A stretch of 64,000 nt of DNA from JAKOUY01 sp037045185 (GTDB lineage: Bacteria > Actinomycetota > Acidimicrobiia > Acidimicrobiales > Ilumatobacteraceae): the NCBI GenBank assembly GCA_037045185.1, contig JBAOHQ010000001.1, forward strand, positions 124,001-188,000. Direction: 5' to 3'. The notes under the pieces were generated by a model. The model was not told the DNA's origin, searched no databases, and saw only the letters and a program-made list of their open reading frames with translations. A program made the translations under genes and the position numbers. This document shows, piece by piece, positions 1-9,171 of the stretch; position 1 is the stretch's first letter; each line of letters begins with the position of its first letter.

Positions 1-722
1 ACACGCTGAAGAAGGTGCTCCACGACCGTGGACTGTCCACGGCGGTGGGCGACGAGGGCGGCTTCGCCCCCAACCTGGCCAGCAACGAGGACGCCATCAA
101 GATCCTGATCGAGGCCATCGAGCAGGCCGGCTACACGCCAGGCGAGCAGATCTCCATCGCCATGGATCCGGCGATGAGCGAGCTGTACCAGGACGGTTCG
201 TACCACCTGGCCGGTGAGGGCAAGATCCTGTCGCCCACCGAGATGGTGGACTACTGGGTCCGGCTGGTGGACACCTACCCCATCGTCAGCATCGAGGACG
301 GCATGGCCGAGGATGACTGGGACGGATGGGCGGCGATGTCGGCGGCCCTGCGTGGCCGCATCCAGCTGGTGGGTGACGACCTGTTCGTCACCAACGTCAG
401 CCGGCTGCGGATGGGCATCGAGCGCAAGGTGGCCAACAGCGTGCTGGTCAAGGTCAACCAGATCGGCAGCCTCACCGAGACGCTGGAGACCGTGGGTCTG
501 GCGACGCGCAGCGCCTACAGCAGTGTGATGAGCCATCGCAGTGGCGAGACCGAGGACGCCACCATCGCCGACCTGGCGGTCGCTACCAACTGCGGCCAGA
601 TCAAGACCGGCGCCCCGGCGCGCAGCGACCGTGTCGCCAAGTACAACCAGTTGCTGCGCATCGAGCAGTTCCTCGGCGAGTCGGCCGCCTTCCTGGGTAA
701 GGCCGCTCTCGCCCCGCGATGA
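1..722 (+). CDS. eno: Enolase, C-terminal part (cut by left edge)
   Basis: Enolase interconverts 2-phosphoglycerate and phosphoenolpyruvate in cytosolic glycolysis. Only the last ~240 residues are present; the gene enters from the left edge (codons in phase with base 3) and ends at TGA 720-722. Visible signatures are the loop DEGGFAPN, the Mg2+ ligands Asp in AMDPAMSE, Glu in SIEDGMAEDDW and Asp in VGDDLFVTN, the catalytic Lys in VLVKVNQIGSLTET, and SHRSGETED near the C-terminus. All of these are intact, so the enzyme should be active. The following gene is FtsB-like, as in many actinobacteria, which supports a core chromosomal location. Identification is essentially certain; only the missing N-terminus limits the entry. 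Confidence 0.97.
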   Translation, partial: TLKKVLHDRGLSTAVGDEGGFAPNLASNEDAIKILIEAIEQAGYTPGEQISIAMDPAMSELYQDGSYHLAGEGKILSPTEMVDYWVRLVDTYPIVSIEDGMAEDDWDGWAAMSAALRGRIQLVGDDLFVTNVSRLRMGIERKVANSVLVKVNQIGSLTETLETVGLATRSAYSSVMSHRSGETEDATIADLAVATNCGQIKTGAPARSDRVAKYNQLLRIEQFLGESAAFLGKAALAPR

Positions 723-1002
723 CCGCCTGACCGCTGACCACCCGGGGCATGCCGGGACGGCGCGCCGCGGTGGTGCGAGAATGTCACGGTGAGGACCCGG
801 AACCGCGACGGGACACAAGACGGCGTCGATCCGCCGGCCGCGCACCGACGAACCCACCGCGCCGACCGCGACGGGAAACCGCCGCGACACCACCCGGCCG
901 CCCACCGCCCTGTCACGGCTCGCCGACCGCACCCGACCGACCGCTGCCGACAAGCGGCTGGTCACCGGGGCCCGCAACCGGGCGCTCATCGCCCTGGCCG
1001 CG

Positions 1003-1347
1003 GTGGCCATCATCACCTCGCTCCTCGCCGCGCTGTTCATCCTCCCCGTCCAGGCCTGGTTCCGCCAGCGTGACGACATCGCCACGCGCACGCGTGACCT
1101 GGAGGTCATCCGTGACTCCAACGCCCAGCTGCAGGCCGAGATCACCCGGTTGAACACCGACGACGGCGCCCGCCAGGCGGCACGCGACGAGCTCGGCTAC
1201 GTCCAGCGCGGCGAGCGCCGCTACCTGGCGGTGAACGACGACGCCCTGTCGATGACCATGCCAAGCGGCTGGCCGTACGACACGGTGGGGCGGGTCCTCG
1301 TGGCACGCGGCGTCGTGCTCGCCCCACCCGCCGCCCCACCGACCTGA
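1003..1347 (+). CDS. ftsB: FtsB/DivIC-family septum formation protein (start uncertain)
   Basis: Single-pass membrane protein of the FtsB/DivIC septum-initiator family, which bridges divisome proteins. A hydrophobic helix (IITSLLAALFILPVQAWF) is followed by a coiled coil (about residues 20-55, RQRDDIATRTRDLEVIRDS) and the family motif ARDELGYVQRGERRY. The GTG at 1003 is the first ordinary start codon in frame, but the hydrophobic stretch begins before it (RALIALAAVA) and the frame stays open back to base 793 with no ATG, GTG or TTG. The true start is probably upstream: perhaps CTG 958, or GTG 789 if there is an indel in 790-950. Bases 723-1002 would then be partly coding; nothing else is visible there. 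Convergent with the next gene. Confidence 0.78.
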   Translation: MAIITSLLAALFILPVQAWFRQRDDIATRTRDLEVIRDSNAQLQAEITRLNTDDGARQAARDELGYVQRGERRYLAVNDDALSMTMPSGWPYDTVGRVLVARGVVLAPPAAPPT

Positions 1348-1374
1348 CCGGCCCGTACGAAGCGTGGCGGCACG

Positions 1375-3081
1375 TCAGGCAGGACCGGCGTGCACCGTGG
1401 CGGGTGAATCGGACGCGTCGAGCACGACGCCCACCAACCACGATCCGGCCACGGTGGAGACTCGCCACTGCGCCCACGTGACGCCATCGCCGTCCACTAC
1501 CACCGGCTCGCCCGTCATCCGGCCGGCAACCCGGGCGACGCCGGCCATGTTGTCCCACGGCGGCAGCGGCCGGGCGCCATCAGCGGCAGCGTTCCACACT
1601 GCGGCCAGCGCACGGCGGGCATCGTCCAGGGCGCGACTCGGGTGGACGGCGACATCCACATCGAGGGCCATCAACTGCACCGGCTCCGTGGGCGTCACCA
1701 TCATCGTCAGCTCGGCATCACCGCGCTGGCCGGCCAGCCGCCACCGACCGTGCAGCGCGCTGGTCATGACCGTCTCGGTCAGCGACGGTGCCGCGCCGAG
1801 CACGGCGCGGGCGTGGCGCAGCGACCAGCGCCGGCGCTCCCACGGTTCGTCCAGCTCGACGTTCATCGCCACGGGCACGTCGGCGGGCAGGTCGTCCAGC
1901 AGCGCCGTGACCCGCTCACGGATCGCCACGAACGACGGATGGGCCACCACCGTGTCCGCCGGGGTCGGAACGGCGGCGGCGCCTGGGGCGACCTCGAGTG
2001 GTTGGGCAACGGCCTCATGGAGCACGTCCATGGCGATGCGCGTCGCCGGGGCGTAGCGGCCGTTCATCAGGATCACCAGCCCGACGCCGCGTTCGGCCAG
2101 CCAGACCATCGACGATCCGAACCCGGGGTACCCGCCGCTGTGCCAGACCACCCGTCCCAGCACGGGCGACAGCGCGGCGTTGAGCCCGTAGCCGTACGCC
2201 GCGGCGAGCGGCGCGAAGTGCGGCCCCGAGCCCGACGGGCGGACCGCCGGTCGCGGCGTGCGCATCACCGCCAGCTCCCGGCGGCTCGCGAGCGACAGGA
2301 CACCCGGCTCGCCGGTCCCCATCAGGAACCGCACCCAGCGGGCCACGTCGGCCACAGAGCTGAACAGGCCGCCCATCGCCCCGAAGGCGCCGGGACCGTC
2401 CACCGGCTCGGCGCACCACCGGCCGTCACGCCACACGTAGCCGGCGGCCATCACCGACGGAACCGTCCACGTCGTGGCGGTCATCCCGAGCGGAGCGATG
2501 AGGTGCTCGGTGACGTAGTCGGCGAAGGGCTGCCCGGTGGCGTTGCTGATCGCTCGACCGATGAGGGCGTATCCGAAGTTCGAGTACTCGAAGGATCCCG
2601 GTGACCGGGCGGGCGCCACGGGGGCGGCCAGCATGGTGTCGAACTCGCCCGGCGGCATGCCCTGCAGGCGGTCGCCGAGCGGATCATCCTCGGCAAGTCC
2701 GGCGGTCATCGCCAGGAGCTGGTCCAGGGTGGGTGGCGGCAACCCGGCTGCGGTGAAGCCGGTGGCCTCGGGCACCCAGCGGGTGATCGGGTCGTCGAGG
2801 CCGAGCACGCCTCGGTCGCGCAGGCGCAGCACGGCGGCGGCCGTGAAGCTCTTGGTCATCGAAGCGATCCGGAACACCGTGTGCTCGGTGGGCGCCGAAT
2901 GGGTCGCGGTCGACGCCGTGCCGCGGCCACCGGCGACAACCAGGCCGTCGCCGCCGAGGACGCCGAACGCCGCGCCAGGGGCGTCGGGACCCGACGACCA
3001 CGGGTGCGGGGAACCGGCCAGCGCGGCATCGATGTACCGGAGCGCCGCGGCCTCGAGCCGCCCGATCAGCGTCCGAGCCAC
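1375..3081 (-). CDS. Serine beta-lactamase/DD-peptidase-like hydrolase (S12 family)
   Basis: 568-residue member of the beta-lactamase/esterase/DD-peptidase fold (Pfam Beta-lactamase, MEROPS S12). The catalytic triad motifs are all present: SxxK at Ser74-Lys77 (ASMTK), YxN at Tyr166-Asn168 (EYSNFGY) and HxG at His314-Gly316 (HSGGYPG). About 200 residues follow the catalytic domain and resemble the C-terminal lipocalin-like tails common in this family. GTG 3081 was chosen because it overlaps the end of the S9 peptidase gene by 16 bases and the conserved fold starts just after it; the frame stays open for another ~200 codons upstream, but that part is antisense-like Arg/Pro-rich text inside the S9 gene. 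No clear signal peptide. Substrate unknown: D-amino-acid peptides or esters are as likely as beta-lactams. Last gene of a peptide-uptake operon. Confidence 0.85.
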   Translation of the reverse strand: MARTLIGRLEAAALRYIDAALAGSPHPWSSGPDAPGAAFGVLGGDGLVVAGGRGTASTATHSAPTEHTVFRIASMTKSFTAAAVLRLRDRGVLGLDDPITRWVPEATGFTAAGLPPPTLDQLLAMTAGLAEDDPLGDRLQGMPPGEFDTMLAAPVAPARSPGSFEYSNFGYALIGRAISNATGQPFADYVTEHLIAPLGMTATTWTVPSVMAAGYVWRDGRWCAEPVDGPGAFGAMGGLFSSVADVARWVRFLMGTGEPGVLSLASRRELAVMRTPRPAVRPSGSGPHFAPLAAAYGYGLNAALSPVLGRVVWHSGGYPGFGSSMVWLAERGVGLVILMNGRYAPATRIAMDVLHEAVAQPLEVAPGAAAVPTPADTVVAHPSFVAIRERVTALLDDLPADVPVAMNVELDEPWERRRWSLRHARAVLGAAPSLTETVMTSALHGRWRLAGQRGDAELTMMVTPTEPVQLMALDVDVAVHPSRALDDARRALAAVWNAAADGARPLPPWDNMAGVARVAGRMTGEPVVVDGDGVTWAQWRVSTVAGSWLVGVVLDASDSPATVHAGPA

Positions 3082-5012
3082 CGGTCCATCCAGTCGACGA
3101 GGGCCGCGTCGTGCGCCAGGCGCGCCGCGGGAGGGCCATAGGTCGATCCTTCGTGCGACGCGCCGGGAAGGACCAGGACCTCCGACGGCGTTCCCGCGGC
3201 CAGCACGCTGCGATGCATCGCCCAGGCCTGGGTGGCCGGGCACCGCCGATCGGCAGTGCCCACCACGAACAACATCGGCGTCCTGCATCGATGAGCCACC
3301 GACACGGGCGACTGGGCCAGGTAGCGGTCCATCTGCTCCCACGGCGGACCGCCGAACTGGCGGGGCAGGAACGTGGTGCCGATGTCGCTCGTGCCGTACA
3401 TCGACACCAAGTCGGTGACCGGGTTCTCGGCCACTGCGGCAGCGAAGCGATCGGTGGTGCAGGCCAGCCAGCAACTCAGGTACCCACCGTAGGAGTTCCC
3501 GGCGATGCCCAGCCTGGTCGGGTCCACCCAGCCGGCGGCGACGGCATGGTCGACGACAGCCAACACGTCCTGCGCGGCGACGGGCCAGTTGCCGTGCACG
3601 GCGTGGGCGAACAGGTCGCCGTATCCCGTGGAACCGCGCGGGTTGCAGGTCAGCACGGCGTACCCGGCGGCGCACAGGGCGTGGGCGTCGATGGAGAACG
3701 ACTCGCCGTAGGCGTAGTGCGGCCCGCCGTGGACGATGACGACGGCCGGCAGCGGCCCCGCCACGCCCACCGGCGCCAGTAGCCAGGCGTCGACGTCGCC
3801 TACCGCGAAGCGCTTCACCTCCACCGCCGGCGGCGGGGCGAACGACGTCAGCGGGCGCTCGGCCAACCCGTCACGGGTGATCACGGCGAGGTCCACCATC
3901 GACACCGCTGACTGCGCGGTGACGACCACCCGGTCGGCCGAGACACCGACGGGTGAGACGCACCGCGGGCCACCGGCCAGGATCGTCACCCCACCGGAGT
4001 CCACATCGACCTCGGCCACCGCGTGACGGCCGCGGCCACCGACCCGCACGACGACCCGGCGACCGCCGGCCGGCATCAGGCAGTGTTCGTAGCTGTCGGC
4101 CAGTTCCGCCGGTTGGTCGCCGTAGACGTCGCCCAGCAGATCTCGCACCTCCACCTCGCGCCACGCCCCGCCGGACCCGATCCACAGCTGCCCGGCGCTC
4201 CCCGCCGGCAGGCCGACCGGCTCGGCAACCAGCACCACCAGCGTCCCGTCGGCGCACCACGCCGGGATCACCGTCCGCCCACCGGGAACCGGCGGGCACT
4301 CGATCCGGCCGCTGGTGTCCACCACCCGGACCCACTGCCCCGGCAGCACTCCGTCGGGATCGTTGCTCGCCACCACCGCCAGGCGGTGTCCGTCCGGCGA
4401 CCAGCGGGGCATCGCGTATCGCCACCCGGGCGGGCCACAGCGCGGCGAGGTCTCGGTGAGCCAGCGGGTCGCTCCCGTTGCCGGCTCGACGATCAGGATC
4501 TGCGGAGGGTCGTCCAGGGCGCCGATGCCGTCAGCCTCGATCACCGCCGTCGACCAGCGGTACGGACGGCTGTGGTCGACGCCGGCACCCGTGGCACAGG
4601 CCACCGCCAGGAACCGCCCATCGGCCGACCAGTTGGGCGGACCGCTGATCCCGGCAGTCCCGTCGATCACCTGCACCAGGTCCCCGCCGCCGGCCACGGC
4701 GAGCTCGACCGGGCCGCGGCGGTTGGTGACGAAGGCCAGCAGCCCGCCGTCGGGCGACCACACTCCCATCCGGTCCCCGGGCTGCGCCCCGGGGGCGGGC
4801 GCCTCGACGCCGGTGGCCACGTCGATCACGCTGAGCCCGACCACCTCCTGCTCGGTACCGGCGGGGATCTCGCCGGTGGTCAGCGCCAGCCGTTCCCCGT
4901 CGGCGCCGAGGTGGGCGTGCAGCGGGGCGCGCACCGCCAGCAGCCGGGCCGATGCGTCATTCATCGCCATAGGCGACGCGTCATTCATCGCCGTAGGCGA
5001 CGCGTCATTCAT
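3066..5012 (-). CDS. S9 family (prolyl oligopeptidase/acylaminoacyl peptidase-like) serine peptidase
   Basis: 648-residue cytosolic peptidase: an N-terminal beta-propeller with WSPDG repeats (WSPDGGLLA, WSADGRFLA, WSPDGHRLA), then an alpha/beta-hydrolase domain from about residue 400. Catalytic triad by family logic: Ser507 in GNSYGG, Asp588 in GTADRR, His620 in ASHEG; the oxyanion region is VIVHGGPHY. No signal peptide, so it probably trims imported peptides inside the cell. The start lies in a triplicated 24-base unit (4951-5022), each copy offering an in-frame ATG, so starts at 5012, 4988 and 4964 give N-termini that differ by 8 residues. The 5012 start overlaps the end of the regulator gene by 8 bases. 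The 3' end overlaps the beta-lactamase-like gene, indicating translational coupling. Confidence 0.9.
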   Translation of the reverse strand: MNDASPTAMNDASPMAMNDASARLLAVRAPLHAHLGADGERLALTTGEIPAGTEQEVVGLSVIDVATGVEAPAPGAQPGDRMGVWSPDGGLLAFVTNRRGPVELAVAGGGDLVQVIDGTAGISGPPNWSADGRFLAVACATGAGVDHSRPYRWSTAVIEADGIGALDDPPQILIVEPATGATRWLTETSPRCGPPGWRYAMPRWSPDGHRLAVVASNDPDGVLPGQWVRVVDTSGRIECPPVPGGRTVIPAWCADGTLVVLVAEPVGLPAGSAGQLWIGSGGAWREVEVRDLLGDVYGDQPAELADSYEHCLMPAGGRRVVVRVGGRGRHAVAEVDVDSGGVTILAGGPRCVSPVGVSADRVVVTAQSAVSMVDLAVITRDGLAERPLTSFAPPPAVEVKRFAVGDVDAWLLAPVGVAGPLPAVVIVHGGPHYAYGESFSIDAHALCAAGYAVLTCNPRGSTGYGDLFAHAVHGNWPVAAQDVLAVVDHAVAAGWVDPTRLGIAGNSYGGYLSCWLACTTDRFAAAVAENPVTDLVSMYGTSDIGTTFLPRQFGGPPWEQMDRYLAQSPVSVAHRCRTPMLFVVGTADRRCPATQAWAMHRSVLAAGTPSEVLVLPGASHEGSTYGPPAARLAHDAALVDWMDRWLGR

Positions 5013-5022
5013 CGCCGTAGGC
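4951..5022. repeat. Three tandem copies of a 24-base unit spanning a stop/start junction
   Basis: Copies at 4951-4974, 4975-4998 and 4999-5022; copies 2 and 3 are identical and copy 1 differs at two positions. On the minus strand each unit carries GATGAATGA, i.e. the regulator's stop and the peptidase's ATG. The regulator stops in the first transcribed copy (TGA 5007-5005), and each copy keeps an ATG in the peptidase frame. The peptidase N-terminus therefore reads MNDASPTA-MNDASPMA-MNDASA. Confidence 0.97.
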
Positions 5023-5613
5023 GACGATGGTCACCAGGGTGGCCGGGCCGCCGAGCGCGGCGTAGACGTGGCGGACCTCCGAGCCGAACCGCACCGCGTC
5101 GCCGGCGTCCAAGCGCAGTTCCTCGAGCTCACCAGCCACCTGCACCGTCAGCACCACCATGCCGCTGACCACGTAGCCGTACTCGATCGAACCTCGGCCG
5201 TGGTCGCTCAGCACGCCCGCCTGACCAGGGACGAGGACTCCTTCGGACAGGTCGAAGCGTCGCCGCTCCATCAGCTGGAACAGCATCCGCGCCCCTGAGC
5301 GCGACGGGTCACGGTCCGCGCCACGGATCACCTCCGGCGCGGCGTACACCGTGCGAGTCAGCTCGGCGAAGGTCACGTCCAAAGCGGTGGCGATGCGCGA
5401 CAGCGCCGCCACCGTCGGGTTGGCGACCTGCCGCTCGATCTGCGACAGGAGCGCCTTGCTGAGCCCAGTCTCGGCGGCCATCTCGCGCAGGCTCAGGCCG
5501 CGACGCAGCCGCAGCCGGCGCAGGTTCGCGGCCACCGCCGAGCGGATCTCGCCGGCCTCGTCGGTCGGCGCGGTCACCGCCTGGCGGACGGCGGGTCCGA
5601 GTGGTCTCGTCAT
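5005..5613 (-). CDS. XRE-family transcriptional regulator with C-terminal cupin domain
   Basis: 202-residue DNA-binding regulator. Helix-turn-helix at about residues 24-86 (LRRLRLRRGLSLREMAAETG, then LSKALLSQIERQVANPTVAA) and a small cupin sensor domain at about 120-198 (GSIEYGYVVSGMV, LDAGDAVRFGSEVRHVY). This XRE-cupin architecture is typical of local regulators of amino-acid, polyamine or peptide metabolism; the ligand cannot be read from sequence. ATG 5613 overlaps the stop of the upstream ATPase gene (ATGA), with GGAGGAGG about 10 bases upstream. It sits between transporter and peptidase genes, so autoregulation of this operon is the simplest inference. The same frame continues upstream into ATPase codons only because of an indel near 5697. 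Confidence 0.9.
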   Translation of the reverse strand: MTRPLGPAVRQAVTAPTDEAGEIRSAVAANLRRLRLRRGLSLREMAAETGLSKALLSQIERQVANPTVAALSRIATALDVTFAELTRTVYAAPEVIRGADRDPSRSGARMLFQLMERRRFDLSEGVLVPGQAGVLSDHGRGSIEYGYVVSGMVVLTVQVAGELEELRLDAGDAVRFGSEVRHVYAALGGPATLVTIVAYGDE

Positions 5614-7334
5614 CGTTCGGCCTCCTCCATCGCTGTGGGCGTCCTGCCCGGCACGGCGGAGAACAGCGCCCGGGTGTAGGGATCGGTCGGCTGGTAGAAG
5701 CACCGCGTCAGTATCGCCGTGCTCGACCACGCGGCCGTGACGCATCACGTACAGGCGCGTCGCCATCTGGCGCACCACCGCCAGGTCGTGGGTGATGAAC
5801 AGCAACGCCAGCCCGAGGTCGGCGTGCAGGCCGCGCAGCAGGTTGAGGATCTGGGCCTGGACGGACACATCCAGCGACGACACGGCCTCGTCGCAGATCA
5901 GCAGCCGCGGCCCCGGGGCCAGGGCGCGGGCGATGGCGACGCGTTGCTGCTCGCCCCCCGACAGTGCCGCCGGGCGGCGCCGGGCGTAGGCCGCTGGCAG
6001 CCCGACGCGGTCCAGCAGTTCGTCCACCCCGCTCCGGTCACGGCCCCCGGCGCGCAGCGCCTCGGTCAAGGCCGCGCCGATCGTCATCGCCGGGTTCAAC
6101 GCCGACGCCGGATCCTGGAACACGATCTGCACCCGCCGCGCCGGGGGCTCGCCGCCCTCCCAGGCAATGGCCCCGCCCTGGGCCCGCTCCAGGCCCACCA
6201 GGCATCTGGCCAGCGTGGTCTTGCCCGACCCGGACTCGCCCACCACTCCCTACGGCTTCCCCGGCGCGCACCTCGATCGACACGTCGTCCAGCGCCGCCG
6301 GGCCGTCACCGAAGCGCTTGGTCAACCCGCGCACCCGCACCAGCGGCGCCCCCGCGGCGCCGGGGGCATCGGTGCTCACCACCAGTGCATCCGCCGACGC
6401 GGCGGTCAACGGCGTCCAGCACGCCACCGCATGGGTCTCGCGTCCCAGGATCGGCTCCACGGTCCGGCAGTGGTCATCGGCCAGCGGGCACCGCGGGCGC
6501 GAAGGCACACCCCTCCGTGATCTCCCACGGCCGTGGCACGGACCCGGCGATCGCCGGCAAGCGCTCGACGCGGTGCTCCAGCGGCGGGTCACTGGCGTAC
6601 AGCGCAGCCGTGTACGGATGGCGGGGCATGGCCAGCACGTCGCCGGCCGCCGCCGACTCCAGCGCCCGCCCGGCGTACATCACCACCAGGCGATCGGCCC
6701 GCTCGGCGGCCAGGCCGAGGTCATGGGTGATCAGCACCAGGGCCATCGACCGCTGCCGCTGCAAGCCAGCCAGCAGATCGAGCACCTCACGCTGGGTCGT
6801 CACGTCCAGCGCGGTGGTGGGCTCGTCGCCGATCAGCACCTCCGGGTCGCTGGCCAGGCTGGCCGCCAGGGCCACCCGCTGGCGCATCCCCCCGGACAGC
6901 TCGAAGGGATACATCCGGGCCACACGCGCCGGCAGGTCCACCTCCTCCAGGCGGCGGATGACCTCGTCGGTGGAGCGGCGCGCCGCGGCCGGGAGCGCAG
7001 CGGCGATCTGCCGGCCGCAGCGATGCACGGGGCTCAGGCTGGTGAACGGGTTCTGCAGCAGCAGGCTGATCCGCCGGCCGCGCAACGCACCCAGCGCGGT
7101 GGCGTCACGCGCCAGATCGATGCGCGACTCCCCCAGCCACATCGTGCCCGTCGCCGTCACACCCGGGGGCAGCAGGCCGGTGATCGCCTTGGCGGTCATC
7201 GACTTCCCGGAGCCGGATTCCCCCACGATCGCCAGGGTCGTGCCGGCGTGGAGCATGACGCTCATCCGCTCGACGATGACACCCGCGGGTCCGGTGACGC
7301 GCAGGTCCTCCACCCGCAGCACGGCGTCACTCAT
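5610..7334 (-). CDS. Fused double ATPase of oligopeptide ABC transporter (OppD-OppF type), three apparent +1 frameshifts
   Basis: Two ATP-binding modules of a peptide ABC importer. First half (7334 to about 6400): Walker A GESGSGKS, signature LSGGMRQR, Walker B VLIGDEPTTALD, and the OppD C-terminal Cys cluster (EGCAFAP, RCPLADDHC). Second half (about 6380 to 5610): GESGSGKT, LSGGEQQR, LLICDEAVSSLD. Three single-base insertions, near 6495, 6247 and 5697, break the frame. Removing all three gives one open 573-residue polypeptide with no stop between the halves, as in GsiA-type fused ATPases, ending at TGA 5612-5610 over the regulator's ATG. The alternative is two genes, the second starting at GTG 6379. 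The ATG at 7334 overlaps the stop of the permease gene. Confidence 0.82.
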
Positions 7335-8173
7335 CGCTGCCGGCCCTGGCGAGCGGCGCGTTCCTGGAGCCAGTCACCGAGCAGGTTGATCGCCGCGGCC
7401 GTGACGATGATCAGCACGCCCGGGGTGATCACCGCCGCCGGGTTGCTGGTGAGCAGCTTGCGGGCGTCGCTGAGTTGGCGGCCCCAATCCGGCTCGCCCG
7501 GCCCGACGCCGAGCCCGAGGAACGACAGCGCCGACATCCCCACCAGGGCGAAGGCCACGTTCAGCAGCATCGTCGCCAGGGCCACCGGCGCCACGTTGGG
7601 CAGGATGTGGCGGAACATGATCCGCCGGTTGCTGAGGCCCAGCACCTTGGCCGATTCGATGTACGGCCGCGTCGCCTGGGTCATCACCGCGCTGCGCACC
7701 AGGCGGATGTCGGTGGGCGAGAACAGGACCATCAGCACCGCCACGGTCACCCAGTAGCCGCCGCCCACCAGGCCGGCCACGACGAGGGCGATCAGCGTGG
7801 TGGGCATCGCCAGCAGCAAGTCGGCGTACTTCGTCAGCCCGACGTCCAGCCAGCCGCCGAAGTACCCGGCCATCGTGCCGAGGACCACGCCGAGGACCAT
7901 CGAGCCAAGGGCGATGCACACCGGGCCGACGACGGCCGAGCGAGCACCGGCCACCGCCATCTGGAAGATGTCCCGGCCGAGCTTGTCGGTGCCCAGCAGG
8001 TGACCGGCGACGCCTGGCTTGACGACGCCGAGGGCCATGTCCTGCTTGGTGGCGTCGGGCACCAGCACATCGCTGGCCATGGCGCACACGATCACGACGC
8101 CGAGCGGCACGGCGCACAGCACAGGCGTGAGACCGAGGCGGCGTACCCTGGCCAGGCTGATGGCGCCGCTCAT
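7331..8173 (-). CDS. Peptide ABC transporter permease, OppC/DppC type
   Basis: 280-residue inner-membrane permease with an N-terminal cytoplasmic segment, six predicted hydrophobic segments and the binding-protein-dependent transport EAA-type loop SAKVLGLSNRRIMFRHILPN. The early sequence LLGTDKLGRDIFQMAVAGAR is the hallmark of DppC/OppC proteins, and SFLGLGVGPGEPDWGRQLSD is the usual C-terminal signature. Length is normal for the family. Start ATG 8173 overlaps the OppB-type stop (ATGA), and the gene's own TGA overlaps the ATPase ATG at 7334, so the genes are co-translated. Identification is strong; peptide specificity is not determinable. Confidence 0.94.
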   Translation of the reverse strand: MSGAISLARVRRLGLTPVLCAVPLGVVIVCAMASDVLVPDATKQDMALGVVKPGVAGHLLGTDKLGRDIFQMAVAGARSAVVGPVCIALGSMVLGVVLGTMAGYFGGWLDVGLTKYADLLLAMPTTLIALVVAGLVGGGYWVTVAVLMVLFSPTDIRLVRSAVMTQATRPYIESAKVLGLSNRRIMFRHILPNVAPVALATMLLNVAFALVGMSALSFLGLGVGPGEPDWGRQLSDARKLLTSNPAAVITPGVLIIVTAAAINLLGDWLQERAARQGRQR

Positions 8174-9158
8174 CGCGCCGCCCGGTGGCGGACTCGAGGA
8201 TCGGCCGCGACGCTGAACACGTCGACGGTCAAGGTGGCCAGAGCGATCACCGCCGCCGTCAGCAGGGTGATGGCCTGGACGACGGGGATGTCCTTGAACG
8301 TGACCGACCCGGCGAGGAGCGCGCCGATCCCCTGGAGCGAGAACGTCACCTCCACCAGGATCGTGCCGCCGAAGAGGAAGCTGAAGACCAACCCCAGGCT
8401 GGTGGCAACGGGGATGATCGCGTTGCGCAGGACCAACCGGCGCACGGCCCGCCGGTCGAGGCCCCGGCTGCGGGCGAAGGTCACGTAGTCCTGGTCGATC
8501 TCGGCCAGCACCGCCGTGCGGGTCAGCTTGAAGACCAGCGCGCCGATGCCGATGGCCAGCGTGATGGCCGGGAGCACGAGGTGCCACCAGCGGTCGCCGC
8601 TGAACCACCCGGGATCTCCGCTGCCGTACCCGGGGAACCAGTCGAGGCGCACCCCGAGCCAGTACAGCAACAGCAGACCGATCGCGTAGGTCGGCGCGCC
8701 GACACCGCACCACCGCGCTCGGTGCTGATCAGCCGGTCCACCGCCGAGCCCGAGCGCCAGGCGGCGATGATCCCGAGGGGCACGGCGGTGATCACGGTGA
8801 TCAGAAAGGCGAGCACCGCGAGCTGCGCGGTGAGCTGGACCCGGTCGGCCAGCAGGGTGGTCACCGCCTCGTCACTGCGGATCGAGCGGCCGAAGTCCCC
8901 GCGCGACGACGCCGCTGATCCAGTGCCAGTACTGGGACAGGAACGAGTCGTCGAGGTGGTACTGGGCTCGCACCCTGGCCAACGCCTCGGCGCTAGGCGG
9001 GCGCGGCCCGAGCAGGTTGCGCGCGCCGGGTCCCCCGGAGTCAGATGGAGCAGGCCGAACACGACGAACGACACCGCCACCAGCAGGGCAACGGTGGCCC
9101 CGAGGCGGACGGCGACGAAACGCCCGACCCCACCCGAACCGGACCGCGCCTGGGTCAT
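8170..9158 (-). CDS. Peptide ABC transporter permease, OppB/DppB type (three apparent frameshifts)
   Basis: Inner-membrane permease partner of the OppC-type protein. The N-terminus MTQARSGSGGVGRFVAVR plus the helix LLVAVSFVVFGLLHLTPGDP is typical OppB; further recognisable segments are RGDFGRSIRSDEAV, VPLGIIAAWRSGSAVDRL, WFPGYGSGD and ARSRGLDRRAVRRLVLRNAI (the EAA loop). The frame shifts near 9015, 8900 and 8705; a one-base deletion, an insertion and a deletion restore one frame of about 329 residues, the family length. The changes fall in conserved text, so a sequence error is likelier than a pseudogene. The ATG at 9158 follows the binding-protein stop by 13 bases; the 3' end overlaps the OppC-type start. 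Confidence 0.85.
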
Positions 9159-9171
9159 CGCCGCGTCCGAC

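Noticed and set aside
3082..3675. N-terminal extension of ~200 residues on the beta-lactamase-like protein
   Set aside because: The extension is Arg-rich out-of-frame text of the S9 peptidase gene; GTG 3081 with a short overlap fits operon layout and domain start.
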